DNA of 64,000 bases from Rusavskia elegans (lineage: Eukaryota > Ascomycota > Lecanoromycetes > Teloschistales > Teloschistaceae), in contig SAUG01000068.1 in NCBI GenBank assembly GCA_011316305.1, positions 310,001-374,000 of the forward strand, written 5' to 3'. Under the pieces are notes generated by a model. That model was given only the letters and a program-made list of their open reading frames with translations. It did not search any database and was not told the origin of the DNA. Positions 23,400-36,209 of the stretch are shown here, in pieces; the first letter of the stretch is position 1, and each line of letters starts with the position of its first letter. Both the position numbers and the translations under genes were made by a program.

Positions 23400-24950
23400 A
23401 TCTGTTCACTCGACTGTCCATCTGTCTCGTCGACTCAAGACAAGATAGTATCACTTCCCATACCAATAACCAACCCCACTCAACCTGTTCACTCCACCCC
23501 AGATCTTCCTTCCCAGGAATATCTGAATCGCGCCTGTGCTTCACAGTCTCGCTTCGCGACTGCTTGCTTCACTGCAACCATTTTCCCCGTCGACTTCACT
23601 ACCTTCGTCACGGATTATCAGCAGTCATGGATTTCTCAACCCCAATCCCAGCAGCTCCCTCCCACACCTATAAATACCCCCAGCAACCGAGAGGCAGACT
23701 TTGTTCTGTATCCCTCACAACAACCCACAACTGCTTCGACCCAGGCACGCAAGACGAACGAGCTCGTGCCGGAGACATCTCCTACTCACCCTAGACAACA
23801 CCACCTTGGATCCCCATCGGTCAACGATTATCAAAACTACTTGCACCAACGACGTCGTCACTCTACTCATACTTCTGCACTTTCTGTCAGTCCCGCACAG
23901 AACCGACGAGTAAGCGACCTCATCCAAGCGACAGGGTTCAGTACCCCTCAACTTTCTCAACGGTCTTCTTCTTCCCCCGGTCCAACGATGCCTCTTCACC
24001 AGAGGACAGCCTTCCCAGCATCGCATTCAACGTCCTCTCTACCTGAGAGTAGTCGGCCTCCAGTTCCGCCTTTCCCCGACACCACCGACACCTCCACTGA
24101 ACAGCCTCTTGACATGACTAACTTCAGCAACATGCATGGTAGTTCTCTCCGAGGAAGTTTGTCATCTTCTATGCTAACAAGCATAGATTCACTCTTTTCA
24201 TCCACTGCCTGGCCTCCTGCCTCTAACCCCGATCCGGTTTATGATGAACGTGGCTATCCGACCGGCGAAGTCGGCGCCTACCTACCTATGAACTTGTTGC
24301 GGGGGAACTCGACATCCTCGGCAGACACGCCTCAAACCGTGTCTCCTGATCAACTCCAAATAAATGGGCCCCCATCTGGTTTCTTGGGCTTTGATTCAAC
24401 TCCGTTGACCAACTACACCGACTCTCCAGTTGGATACAGTGGGACCTTCAGCAACCAGACATCTCCGGAGAACTTCTACCAGGATTCTCCTTATATCAAC
24501 GACGGTGGCAATCTCGACCAGCAAGATTTCGCCCAGATGATGATGTTCCCCGAGATGGGCCCGACAGGCCCAATGGTAGGCTCCACTAGCCCGCAAGAAG
24601 TCATACCTAAGCCATTCCAGAAGGGTACCGTCGCTGCGGCTCGCGCCAAGTCTACCCCGGGAAAATCACCACGAAGTCCCCGATCGACGGTGGTTCATGG
24701 TCGTGTGCGGAAACCGCCCAGGACCAAGCCGCTCCCAGATATCTGCCCCGACCCGAACGACCCAAAGAAAATGAAGACCGCCCGGAACACAGCGGCAGCC
24801 CGCAAGTCCCGGGCACGGAAAGTCGAGAGGTTCCAGACTTTGGCCGAGGAGAACGACAACTATAAAGTGCAGGTGGAGGAACTGCAGTCAGAGGCGGACA
24901 TCTGGAAAGCGCGAGCTCTCCGATTGGGCTGGGTCCCAGGACCCGAGTAA
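23385..24950 (+). CDS. bZIP transcription factor, Gcn4/Cpc1-like; start exon unresolved
   Basis: The frame ending at the 24,950 stop is open back to 23,400 but contains no ATG before about 23,988. Coding character is already clear from about 23,640 (QQLPPTPINTPSNREADFVL). The first ATG in good context, at 23,385 in the same frame, is followed by a stop after four codons. An intron from about 23,394 to an acceptor near 23,621 or 23,624 would join them, though its donor GTGTAG is weak. The C-terminus is a bZIP: basic region MKTARNTAAARKSRARKVERF followed by a short leucine-type coiled coil ending in LGWVPGPE. NxxAAxKSRxRK and the C-terminal position resemble Gcn4/CpcA, the general amino-acid control activators. 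The bZIP class is certain; the Gcn4 assignment and the start are moderate. Confidence 0.75.
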
Positions 24951-26880
24951 GGCAAGGCCGGCAACGATGTGAATGTGGAAGAGTGGTATCTGCTTTGTGC
25001 GAGCTGGTTTTGGGGTTGGGTACCCATTAATGTTCGACCGGTCAGCAGCTTCCAAGCGTGGGAGCTGGGCTGTATGGCTTGTCGTTCGATTGCTTCTTTT
25101 TTTTTTTTTTCCTTTCTCGCTTTGTTCAAACATGCGTCGACGCTTCTTTTCTTTTCGCTCGCGACGGCCGGTTCTGACGTCTCCATCCGCGGTGGATTGA
25201 CTCGTGGCCTGTATGCGTGGGCTTTTTATCACGATTATGATGATCGAGGGGCAAGAATCAACTTGTTGGTTTGGGTAATGGTATGTGCAGGTGTGGAACA
25301 GAGAGTATGCAGTTATATATATGAAATCAGAAAAAGAAAATCATTACGCTCCTTATATATTGTGCTGTTTCTCGATGTGACTATATGTGTGTACTTGAAA
25401 AAGAGATTTGTGACGATGAGTGCGAGGTCGATAGTCACAACGCTTTGTCTTTGTGCTCTTATATACTCATTCTCTGTTTCTATCTGCTTGTGACTTGTCA
25501 TCATCGACATAGTTTGCCATATTGTTTGTGACCCTGTTTGACATTCGTGACACTGCGTGCCATATCCACCTATCCATCCAACCCAACCAGTCATTCGTCA
25601 AACAAACACAAACAATCCCAATCCCAACCCCAACGCCCCATCTCCAACTCCTCACATCCACTCTCCACCACCAGCCTCCCCATATCTACGCCCTTCCACG
25701 TACAAGTAAGTAGGTAAAGGAAGGAAGGAAGGAAGGAAGGAAGGAAGGAAGGAAGGGAAAGCTGGACTGGTACAGGCAATTGTTCCGAAGAGGATTTCCA
25801 CCAATAATATAATATAAACGGGCGAGGGGGCTCTGGCATTGTAGATAGATATAGAAGAGTCGGAAGATTATCTGGAGGCTTTACGGGAAAGGGAAAAGGT
25901 TTTCGTGGAAAATGAGGTTTTGCGGCGGTGTGAAGGGTGTCTTTGGAGCTTTTGATCATTGTAGGGAATTCTAGATCGACGACGAATTTACGGGAAGATT
26001 GGGTGTTTTTTCTTAGAGAGATTTGATGTATTTTCTGGAATTGACGACTGCGTGTGTGTGTGTAGCAAGCAAGGTTTCCACAACCTTTTTGGTGTGCTGC
26101 TGACTGCTTAGGGGCATGCTTGAGAAGGAGAAGGGGAGTAGAACTTGTTTTTTGGACTACATCACTGAGTCAACAAAAATTCCGTTCCGAATCCTGCAAA
26201 GTCCAAATAATTAGCTGACTGGACGGTTTTTCAAGAATGTGAGAAGAAATATGGAAATGCCGGAGCATCGTCGTTTCCAAATGGATTTCTTGTGGGGTGA
26301 CGAGCATAGAGTAGGGGGCCGGAGGTACGTAGCTGGGATGATGAAAGATTGCAAATATACAGTTCTAATATTTCCTTGGTCGTCGACGGGTGGACTTGTT
26401 TTATAAGAAGCTTATGGCGAAGATGGTGTTGAAATCCACCCCCGGACCGTTGGTGGAGACACACCTGGACTGCGAAGTGAGTTCTGTTATCCAGCAGGCT
26501 ATGGTAACGCCCTCCTCCAGGTATCATCTGCCATAACCAATGCTGATACCTATTGCCGCCCTGTGGATCCAGTCCTTCGGCTGCTTCTGCTCTCTCTTCC
26601 GGGCCCGTACTCTTTACACTAAGACCAAATGGTGAATTCCGAAGTCGTGGCTGGCCAAACTCACGGCGTCTTCTGTCAGCCGGCAGGAAGGAGTCATGTA
26701 ATGATTGATTGATGATCGAGTGAAAATCTATGGAGAACTAGTTTACATGAAAAGTGGTGAGTGCCAAGGAGACGCTAAGCCTATTTGGGACCACGCTAAA
26801 CCTTATGAGGCAGGTGCACGTGACCTCAGCGGGTTCCAGCGAGATATGTTGTCTCGGATGACGCTACCTTCCAAAGAAGG
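24951..26880. other. Gene-free region between the bZIP gene and the RIP island
   Basis: It contains the likely 3' UTR of the bZIP gene, a T17 run near 25,095, a GGAA microsatellite and a short GT run near 26,050. Open frames of 60-175 codons are low-complexity and overlap on both strands. I see no gene. Confidence 0.55.
25717..25756. repeat. (GGAA)n microsatellite
   Basis: About ten consecutive AAGG units, ending in GGAAGGGAAA. Confidence 0.9.
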
Positions 26881-26904
26881 TTAGATAAATTACGCGGAGC
26901 TTTT

Positions 26905-28145
26905 ACAGCGAAGCGTCTGGACGTTTAACGTATATTTTAATTATATTTTATTTCGCGTTACTATTTTAAAATCGTCGTTTTTAGTATTAATTAAAAGTAT
27001 CACTATATTATATTAGCTAGAAATCGAAAGTTGTTATAAGTTATTTGAATTGCTTGGAATTTATATAAAGTTCAGTGGATGTGGAAGCACTGGCCGATGG
27101 TGCCGGCTGACTAATATACTGACTAAGCCTCGTCAACCGCGGCTTATTGGCCCTGCGAGATTGGTTGCCCAATTAGGCCTAGCGTTCAGCCTTGTTCGCT
27201 TGTTTATAGAGGAGTTTTCCATCTATATAAAAATATCAAACTATTATTATCATCTTAAATCGATCTATAACAAAAGTTTAAATCTATTTAACCCGAATAA
27301 CGTTATTATATCAGCAAATATACAACCCGTTTATAGTATTTTAAAATGAAAAAAGCGTTTAAAATCGATTAAACCGGTTTAAACCGATTTAAATAAAATT
27401 ATTTTATTTAATAAATAGAAAAATTAAAATATATTTTAAAAACGTCTATTTTATCTATATTTAAAATTTTAAAATTAAATTTTTTAAAATTTAATATCCG
27501 TTAGTTTCTATTTAATAATAGGAAACTTCTAGTTTAGAAACTAGTAATACTAGCGTTCTATAAATATAACTTTTAAAATCTACGTAAAAAGTTTATTAAT
27601 ATAGATATTTTATAAAATATTAGTAGCTCTATTAGATAGAAGGACTTTGAATTTTTAAAAGATTTTTTTTAAAATTTTTAGAATTCGTTTAAAACGTTTA
27701 AGGCGTTTATAAACGTTTATAAACGAAATTTTTATTTATTAATAGAAAGCTTGCTTATAAACGCTTTTATAACGCGCTAGATAGAATATAAAATCAGATC
27801 CGTTTATTAATTTAAACCTATTCAATTAATTCTAAACGAGGTCGACACTTTTGATGATATAATATCGAAAATCCGAAAGTTATACGTTGGATATTAAAGA
27901 ATATACGTTTATTGCGATCGTAATTCGTATTATAATCTTCCAGGCTACGGTCGTAATATTCTAGATTTATTATAGATAAAAATTCCAGACGAAACTTTCG
28001 ACGGAACGTTATTATTTATAGCAATTTTAGTTTGAAAAATTAAAACGATACTAAAGATATATAATTTTTTTAAATTTTCGGCGAAGATTATTTACTTTTC
28101 CGGCTAGCGTCCGGTGGTTTAATCAATTTGAAACAAGAAATATAT
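26905..28145. repeat. Repeat R, copy 1 (interrupted by a solo LTR)
   Basis: Segments recur in order in copy 2. The part around 26,950-27,030 matches 28,220-28,310. The part 27,310-27,870 matches 35,815-35,860 joined to 47,335-47,825. The part 27,940-28,145 matches 48,160-48,345. Relative to copy 2 it lacks about 750 bp (28,330-29,085). I do not recognise R as a known transposon class. Confidence 0.78.
27032..27272 (+). mobile_element. Solo LTR of the GYP2 family with 5 bp TSD
   Basis: It is 241 bp, begins TGTTATAAG and ends TATAACA, flanked by AAAGT on both sides (27,027-27,031 and 27,273-27,277). It is the reverse complement of the 241 bp LTRs at 35,861 and 47,094 but much less RIP-mutated. 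The uninterrupted target is seen in repeat R copy 2 near 28,305. Confidence 0.9.
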
Positions 28146-29121
28146 TTGATTCGGATAATAAATTACGTATAATATTTTCAACGGAACGTTTAGACGTATT
28201 TAATATCTTTTCGTATAATTTTGCTTCGCGTTACTATTTTAAAACCGTCGTTTTCGATCGTAATTAAAAGTACTTTCAAGCTATTATATTTACTAAAAAT
28301 CGAATTTTAAAATCTATTTAATTCGAATAAAAATATTAAACGAAATTATTTAAAAAATATAAATTAGTTATTAGAAAATATATTATTATTTTATTTAATT
28401 AATTTGTTTTGATTTTAGAATTCGGTAAATCAATAGTTCGATAAATAAGTCAAACGTTAATATACTAGTATTAAATATACGATGATAGAATTTATATTTT
28501 AATTTATTTAATATAAATAACGGTTTTTTTAAATTTAAATTTAAATTTATTTAATAATATAAAGTATTTTTTAACCGATAATTTAATTTACGTAGAAATT
28601 TTTATAGATAAATATACCTCGCAGTTATCGTTTTTTCTTTCTTTTTTTATCAATAATATAAGTTTTATAGTATTTTTCGCAAGTATTATAATTTACTAAA
28701 AGTTTTTATATACGTATATATTTCCGTAATAGCTATAGCTGTAAGTTAAATCAGACGATAGTATCTATATTCGTAATAACTATATCTATCCGCGCGGTCG
28801 TCGACTATTTCGTTATAACTAAAATAATCTATTTTATTTTTAATTTTAATTTTCTTTTTATTATTTTTAAAACGCGTTATTCGATTTTTCTATTTTTTTT
28901 TAATTTAATCGACCGGATAAAACTTTTAGCTATAGTAGCTAGCTAACTATTTAACGATCTTTTTAAAATTAAATAAAGTAAAAAATATTTTAATAGTTTA
29001 ACGGAATATTTAAATACAGATTATATAATAAATATAGCCGAAGCGATAACTATAGATAATATTTTCGTAATATAGTAAATAGATAATATCAACAAATATA
29101 CAACCCGCTGTAACGTCTTTA

Positions 29122-29531
29122 TATTACGTCCACGATTTTATAGAAGTTCCCTGAAAGGATTGGTTAGGCAAGCGAATCTAATTATCTATAGCCGCCTATA
29201 GCCGCTATAGCCGTCTCTTTTAATAGAACTTTTAGTAGACAGCTACCTATCGGCTTTTACGGCTACTTTTATTATATATATCGTTTATTATTTATATAGA
29301 TAGTTTCTTTCGTTAATTATTAATATAATTATTAAATACGTTTCTACTATTTTCTTTTTAATTACTTTATAACGAAGATACTTTATAATATTATAATCGT
29401 ATCTTTACCGCTATATAGAATTAGTTATAATAATCTACGCTAGAATTCTCTTACTATTTAGTAGCTCGGACTATATCTATAACTATAGCTAGGTTTAAAT
29501 ATAACGCCTTCTAATATATAGAGATATTATA
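29122..29531 (+). repeat. TE2 5' LTR
   Basis: 410 bp, starts TATTACGTCCACG (ancestral TG mutated to TA) and ends GATATTATA. Confidence 0.85.
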
Positions 29532-32057
29532 TTTTAACGATTTACTATATTAGTTTTATTATCCCGATCTATAGATTAAAGCGATACTATTAAAACAGTA
29601 ATATTAAATATCTATAAAAAAAAATAAAGGATCTTTAAAGCTATAGGTTATTTAAATAAATATCTACTTTATATTATATATAAACTAGTTTCTAAATAAA
29701 ATAGTTAAAGTTCTATCTATAATATTATACCTAGGAGAAGCTATTTTTAAATAGGTATAGCTTTAAATAGAAGATTATTTCGATAACCCGGAAAGATAGA
29801 AAGAAGATAAAATATTATAGATTTTCTATACCTTCGGTAATTTTATTATAGCTATAAAAGAAGTCTTCGGAAATAATAATAAAAATAAAGTAATAGAAAA
29901 AAAACTAATAGTTCTAAAATAGTAGAAATTAATAGCTATCTATACTATTTAATTTAGAACGTTAGTTTATAAAATAGACTAGAAAGATTTAGTTTTAAAA
30001 GTCTATTTCTATAAGGGATTTTAGATAAAAATTAAGGAAGCTATAGTAGTAATCGAAAAACTAGACTCGCTAGTAGATTTTATCGAGTTTACGATAAAAA
30101 TCGATACTAGATAGTATAAAATATATCTAGATAAATAGGCGCTTAGTAAAATAGGACCCGCTAAAAGAAAACCTAGAGAAAATCCGATAGAACTCGATAC
30201 TACCGAAACTAAAGGATTAAGAACTAAAGTTTATTATTTATATAAAAAAACGGAATATTTTAAAAGGAATTATCTATTTAAAAAGGTAATTAAAATAACC
30301 GAATATTTTTTTAAAATAATAGAGGAATTACCTAATAAATATATAGTAAAAAGCTGGTTAGTCTACTATAATAATATTTACTCTATCTACCTATCGGATA
30401 AGAAGGAAATAGGATACTACTTTAAAGAATTAAAGAAAATATAAAAAATAAAGCCGATAATCGATTTTAAATTATATAAAACCGAAAAACCCTTTATAGT
30501 AGTATTTAAAATTAAAATCGAAGGTTAATAAATAATAGCTCTTATAAATAGAAAGGTCGATAATAAAGTTATAAAGGGATTCTATAATAAAATTAAAGAA
30601 TATCTCTATAGAAAAATAATAAATAATAATAGAATTTTCGATATCGAAGTTATAATAAAATATAGATTAATTAGAATAATAAACTTTACTATAATCGAAA
30701 GTTAAAGAAATTATATTATTTTAGAAAATAAATAGAAAAAATCGATTTTAGAAAGATTAATAGAAAAAAGTACTATTAATAAGAAATTAGAACTATAAAT
30801 AATATATTTCCTAGCCTATAAAAACCTTTTATATAAAAAAATAGATAAAATTTCGATAATAAATTATAAAGAGATTAAAGACTTAGATAAATAATTTAAA
30901 AAAGGCGAAAAAGTTTAGAAAATAAAAATTTAAAAAGATTACTATTATCTTTTTTAGTAATTTACTAAAAAATATAATAAAAATAAAGAAATAATTTAAT
31001 AGCTTTAAATAAACTATATTAGAAAAGTATATTAGAATATAATTAAAGTTATAGATAAAATCGAATACTATAAACTAAGCTAGATAGACTGGAACGAAGA
31101 AATATCTAATCTAGTATTTAGCGTTTAATCTAGAAACGAAAAATTCGATTAATATCCGTTTTTATCGTTATAGAACGAGATAGTAACTAAAGAATAAAAT
31201 TTAGCAGGGCTATCGGAAAAATCGGAAATAACTTATAATATAGATATATAACCTAGAATATATATAAATAATAGCGAAGGAATTTTTTACTAGATTTTCT
31301 TTAGAATTCTATATTTTCTATAGGTTAAAAGAAGTTAAAATCTCTTAAAATTTAATTTAAATTATCCGAATTAAATCTAGATATTAATTTAATAGACGCC
31401 TTTTACGCGGCTGGTATAAAACTAACGGAGGAATAAAACGTAACCGGATTATTAAACTCGTTAAAATAAAATAATATATATTATTTCTAAACGATAAAAT
31501 TACCTTTATATTTATCTAAACTACGATAATAAATAATAAAATACTTTTATTTATTAAAAAGTCGACGGAAATCTAATTTCTAGGCTAAATATTTATTATA
31601 AATTTTATTTTTAAAATTAAAAAAAGATTTAATACGATAGCGAACTTTAAAATATTTATTAAAAATACCCGCGATATTAGAATAGAGTTTATTTTTTTAT
31701 CTTTAAAACGCTTCCCTATAAAAGTTAGTAGAAATAAAAAAATAAAAAGAAATAATATATAGGTAGTATTAAATATTAGAAGATTATATAATTTCTAAAC
31801 TCGAATATATTTACTATAAATATTACTATTAATTTCGAATTTATATTTTTTTAAAAGATTATAGATATATAGAAAATAAAAAAAAGATATTATAATTTTT
31901 TTTAACTAGATATAATAAAAAGATTTTAGTTAATTTCCTTTTCGAAAATATATAATAAAGATATTAAAAAAAAAAAAAAAAAAAAAAGAAAAAAACGTCC
32001 TTTTTATACCCCGCGGACGGTTTTTATACTAGATAAAAAGTAATATAAAAGGGGCCG

Positions 32058-32467
32058 TATTACGTTTATAACTCTATAGAAGTTTTCTAGAAGAATTAAT
32101 TAAATAAATAAGCCTAATTATCTATAGCCGCCTATAGCCGCTATAGCCGTCCTTTCTAATAGAACTTTTAATAGACAGCTATCTATCGGTCTTTATAGCT
32201 ACTTTTATTATATATATCGCTTATTATTTATATAGATAGTTTCTCTTGTTAATTATTAATATAATTATTAAATATATTTCTAGTATTCTCTTTTTAATTA
32301 TTTTATAATAAAGATATTTTATAATATTATAACCGTATCTCTGCGGCTATATAAAATTAGTTATAATAATTTATACTAGAATTCTTTTACTATTTAGTAG
32401 CTCGGATTACGTCAACGGTTGTAGCTAGATTCGAACGTAACGCTTTCTAATATATAGAGACGTTATA
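32058..32467 (+). repeat. TE2 3' LTR
   Basis: 410 bp, directly after the AAAAGGGGCCG purine tract; ends GACGTTATA. Confidence 0.85.
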
Positions 32468-32472
32468 CTTTA

Positions 32473-32870
32473 TATATTAGAAGACGTTACGTTCGAGTCT
32501 AGCTATAGCCGTAGGCGTAATCCGAACTACTAAATAGTAAAAAAATTCTAGTATAGATTATCGCGACTAATTCCGTATAGTTATAAAAGTATAATCGCGA
32601 TATTATAAGGTATTTTCGTTATATAGATAATTAAAAAGCAAATATAAAAAGATATTTAATAATTATATTAATAACTAATAAGAAAAGCTATTTTATAGAA
32701 ATAAAGAAATAATATATATAGTAAAAATAGCCGATAGTACCGATAGGTAGCTGTCCTACTAAAATTCTATTAGAAAAGTCGGCTATAGCGACTATAGACG
32801 GCTATAAATAATTAGTTTCGTTTAGCTAATTAATTTTCTAGAATATTTCTATAGAGTTATAGATATAATA
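32473..32870 (-). repeat. TE1 3' LTR, main part
   Basis: 398 bp; with the 13 bp at 29,109-29,121 it makes 411 bp, the same length as the partner LTR. Confidence 0.85.
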
Positions 32871-35399
32871 CGGCCTTTTCTATATCGCTTTTTATCTAAT
32901 TCTTTCGTATATAGGATTTATAAAATCTATTATTTTCTTTCTTTCTATTTTTTTTCTTTAATATTTTTATTATATATTTTCGAAAAGATAATTAATTAAA
33001 ATCTTTCTATCGAATTTAGTCGAAGAATATTATTATATCTTTTTTTTATAGCTTTTACGTCTATAATCTTTTAAAAGAATATAAAGTTAAAGTAAATAGT
33101 AATATCTATAGCGAATATACTCGTATTTAGAAATTTTATAATCTTTTAATTTTTTACGCTATTTATCCGTTCGTTTATCTTTTATATTTTCTAATTACTA
33201 ATATTCGCAGAGAAACATTTTAAAAATAAAAAAAATAAACTTCGGACTAATATTAGGAATATTTTTAATAAATATACTAAAGCGCGATATTATATTGAAT
33301 CTTTTCTAGATTTTAAAAAGGAAATTCGTAATAAATACCTTACTTAGGAATCGGATTTCCGTCGACTTTTTAGAAAATAAAAATATTTTATTATCTATTA
33401 TCGCGTTTTAAATAAATATAAAAGTAATTTTATTATTTAGAAATAATATATATTATTTTATTTTAACGAATTTAATAATCTAATTATATTTTACTTTTCT
33501 ATAGATTTTTTACTAGCCGCGTAAAAAGCGTCTATTAAATCTATTCCGGTTTTCGATTCGATTAATTTAAATTAATTTCTAAAAGAATTTAATTCCTTTT
33601 AATCTTTAAATTTAGAAAGCGTATAAAAGAGTATCTAATAAAAAATTCCTTTGCTTTATTTTTATTTACTCTAGTTTTATATATCGATATTATAAATTAT
33701 ATCCGGATCTTCGGAAACTTCCGTTAACTTTTACTTTTTAATAACTATTTCGTCCTAGAATAATAAAATTAGAGACTATTCGTTTCTTAGTTATATATTT
33801 AATATAAAGTTCGGTATTTCGTCTTTTAGATATTTTTTTGGTTCCGGTATAGAATTATAATTAACTTTTTCTATTTCTTTAATAATATTTTGATAGATTT
33901 TTTTAATATCTTCTATCTATAATTTTTAAACTAGCTCCTATATTTTATTATATTTAAGAACTAGTAATATTAATAGATAGTAATATTTTTTCTAAATTTT
34001 TATTTCCCAGACTTTACCTCTTTATTTAAAAAAGATATCGATTTCTTTAATTTATTCGTAGTTTATATTTAATTTAATATCTAATTTATTATATAAAAGA
34101 TTTTTATACGCGAGAAAATATATTATTTATAGTTCTATTTTTCTTCTAATCGTACTTTCCTATATTAGTATCTTTAAAATCGATTCTTTCTATTCTTTTC
34201 CTAGAATAATATACTATCTAAAGCTTTTAATTATCGTAAAGTTAGATATTCTAATAAATCCGTTTTTTATTTTAACTTCGATATCTATAATTCTGCTATC
34301 TTGCTAAAAAATATTTCTAAATATATTCTTTAATCTAGTTATATAATTCTTTTATAATTTTATTTTTTTCCTTCCTATTTATAAAAGCTATCGTCTTATA
34401 ACTTTCGATTTTAATTTTAAAAACTATTATAAAAGGTTTTTTCGTTTCGTATAATTTAAATTCTATTACCGGTTTTTTCTCTATTTTTCTAGATTCCGTA
34501 GAGTACTATTCTGTCTTTTTTTTATCCGATAGATAGATAAAGTATTTATTATTATAGCAGGCTATCTAACTTTTAATTATATATTTTTTGATTTTTTCTT
34601 CTAGTAATTTTTCCCTTACTTTAAACTAGTATTTAGTTACTTCTATTACTTTATTAATTAGGTAATTTCTTTTAAAATATTCTATCTTTCTATATAAATA
34701 ATTAACTTCAGTTCGCGATCTTTTAATTTTAATAGTATCGAATTCTATTAGATTTCTTTTAGACTATCTTTTAGTAGATTCTATTTTATTAAATATCTAC
34801 TTATCGATATATTATTTATACTATCTAATATTAATTTTTATCGCTAGTTTAATTAGATCCGCTAGCGAGTCGGGTTTTTCGATTACTATTATAGCTTCTT
34901 TAACTCTGCTATTAAATTCTTTAAAGAAATAGACTTTTAAAGCTAAATCTTTCTAGTCTATTTTATAAACTAATATTTTAAACTAAATAGTATAAATAAC
35001 TATCGACTTCTACTACTTTAGAATTATTAGTCTTTTTATTATTTCATTTTTATTATTACTTCTAAAGGCTTCTTTAATAGTTATAATTAAATTACCGATA
35101 TAATAAAATATCTAAAATATTTCTTTTTCTCTTTATCTTTCGGAATTATAGAAATAGTCTTCTATATAGAGCTAAATCTAATTAAAAGCTATTTCTTTTA
35201 AATAAATTATTATAAATAGAATTTTAATTACTTTATTTAAAAATTTGTTTATATATAATATAAAGTAGATATTTATCTAAATAAACCAGAATTTTAAATA
35301 CTTTCTATTTCTTTTATAGATATTTAGCGTTACTATTTTAATAGTATCGCTTCGTTCTATAAAATAGAATAACGAAACTAATATAGTAAATTATTAAAA

Positions 35400-35810
35400 T
35401 ATAATATTTCTATATATTAGAAAGTATTACGTTCGAGTCTAACTATAGCCGTAGATATAATCCTAGTTACTAAATAGTAAAAGAATCCTAGCGTAGATTA
35501 TCGCGACTAATTCTATATAGCTATAAAAATATAATCGCGATATTATAAAGTATCTTCGTTATATAGATAATTAAAAAGAGAATATAGAAAGATATTTAAT
35601 AATTATATTAATAACTAATAAAAAAGGCTATCTAATAGAAATAAAAAAATAATATATATAATAAAAATAGCCGATAGTACCGATAGATAGCCGTCTCGCT
35701 AAAATTTTATTAAAAGAGTCGGCTATAGCGGCTATAGACGGCTATAGATAATTAGTTTCGTTTAACCGGCTAATTTTCTAGAATATTTCTATAGAGTCGT
35801 GGACGTAATA
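35400..35810 (-). repeat. TE1 5' LTR
   Basis: 411 bp, inverted relative to the TE2 LTRs; right end GTGGACGTAATA adjoins TSD TCCGC. Confidence 0.87.
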
Positions 35811-35860
35811 TCCGCTTATAGTATTTTAATATAAAAAAAGCGTTTAAAATCGATTAAATC

Positions 35861-36101
35861 TATTATAGATCGATTTAAAATGATAATAATAGCTTGATCT
35901 TTCTATATAGATGGAAAGCTTATCTATAAATAAACGAACAAGGCTAAACGCTAGACCTAATTAGATAATAAATTCCGCAGAGCTAATAAACCGCGGTTAA
36001 CGGGATTTAGTCAGCGTATTAGTCAGCCGATACTATCGGCTAGGATCTCTATATCTACTAAATTTTATATAAATTCTAGACAGTTTAAATAGCTTATAAT
36101 A
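35861..36101 (-). repeat. GYP2 3' LTR
   Basis: 241 bp; ends TATTATAGATC... and ...CTTATAATA, mutated from TG/CA termini. Confidence 0.86.
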
Positions 36102-36209
36102 AATACTATAAAATAGAAAAATAGTATCGCCTTCGATACGCTCGTATTAAACGGTTAAAAACTTTAAAAACGTTAAAAATAAAGGCGCTAAAAGGTTAAA
36201 AAGAAAATA

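Larger units (their letters stand above)
29122..32467 (+). mobile_element. TE2: same family as TE1, inserted 13 bp inside TE1's LTR
   Basis: LTRs 29,122-29,531 and 32,058-32,467 (410 bp each) flank a 2.5 kb interior. TSD CTTTA is perfect (29,117-29,121 and 32,468-32,472). A purine tract and GGCCG precede the right LTR. In the middle (about 30,220-30,290) a mutated zinc-knuckle-like spacing of former Cys/His codons suggests gag, and a protease-like stretch may follow near 30,540. I cannot find reverse transcriptase or integrase motifs, so this looks like a non-autonomous, internally deleted form. Confidence 0.88.
29109..35810 (-). mobile_element. TE1: RIP-mutated LTR element, gag-like, no visible RT; contains nested TE2
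   Basis: The right LTR is 35,400-35,810. The left LTR is split into 29,109-29,121 and 32,473-32,870 by TE2. The TSD is CCCGC (29,104-29,108) and TCCGC (35,811-35,815), one transition apart. The internal region 32,871-35,399 is 2.5 kb and is the inverted counterpart of TE2's interior. Next to the inner edge of the left LTR lies a purine tract followed by GGCCG, the likely polypurine primer. The reading frame on the minus strand is destroyed by stops. Confidence 0.88.

Noticed and set aside
24969..25493. 174-codon plus-strand frame after the bZIP gene
   Set aside because: It starts just past the bZIP stop, is low-complexity (poly-Phe from a T run) and probably lies in the 3' UTR.
27050..27349. 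99-codon open frame in the AT-rich island
   Set aside because: It lies mostly inside the solo LTR and runs into mutated repeat sequence; it is open only because this LTR is little mutated.
29109..35810. A single novel palindromic transposon with tail-to-tail LTRs
   Set aside because: The CTTTA duplication on both sides of 29,122-32,467, and the 13 bp LTR end left at 29,109-29,121, show a simple nested insertion of one LTR element into another.
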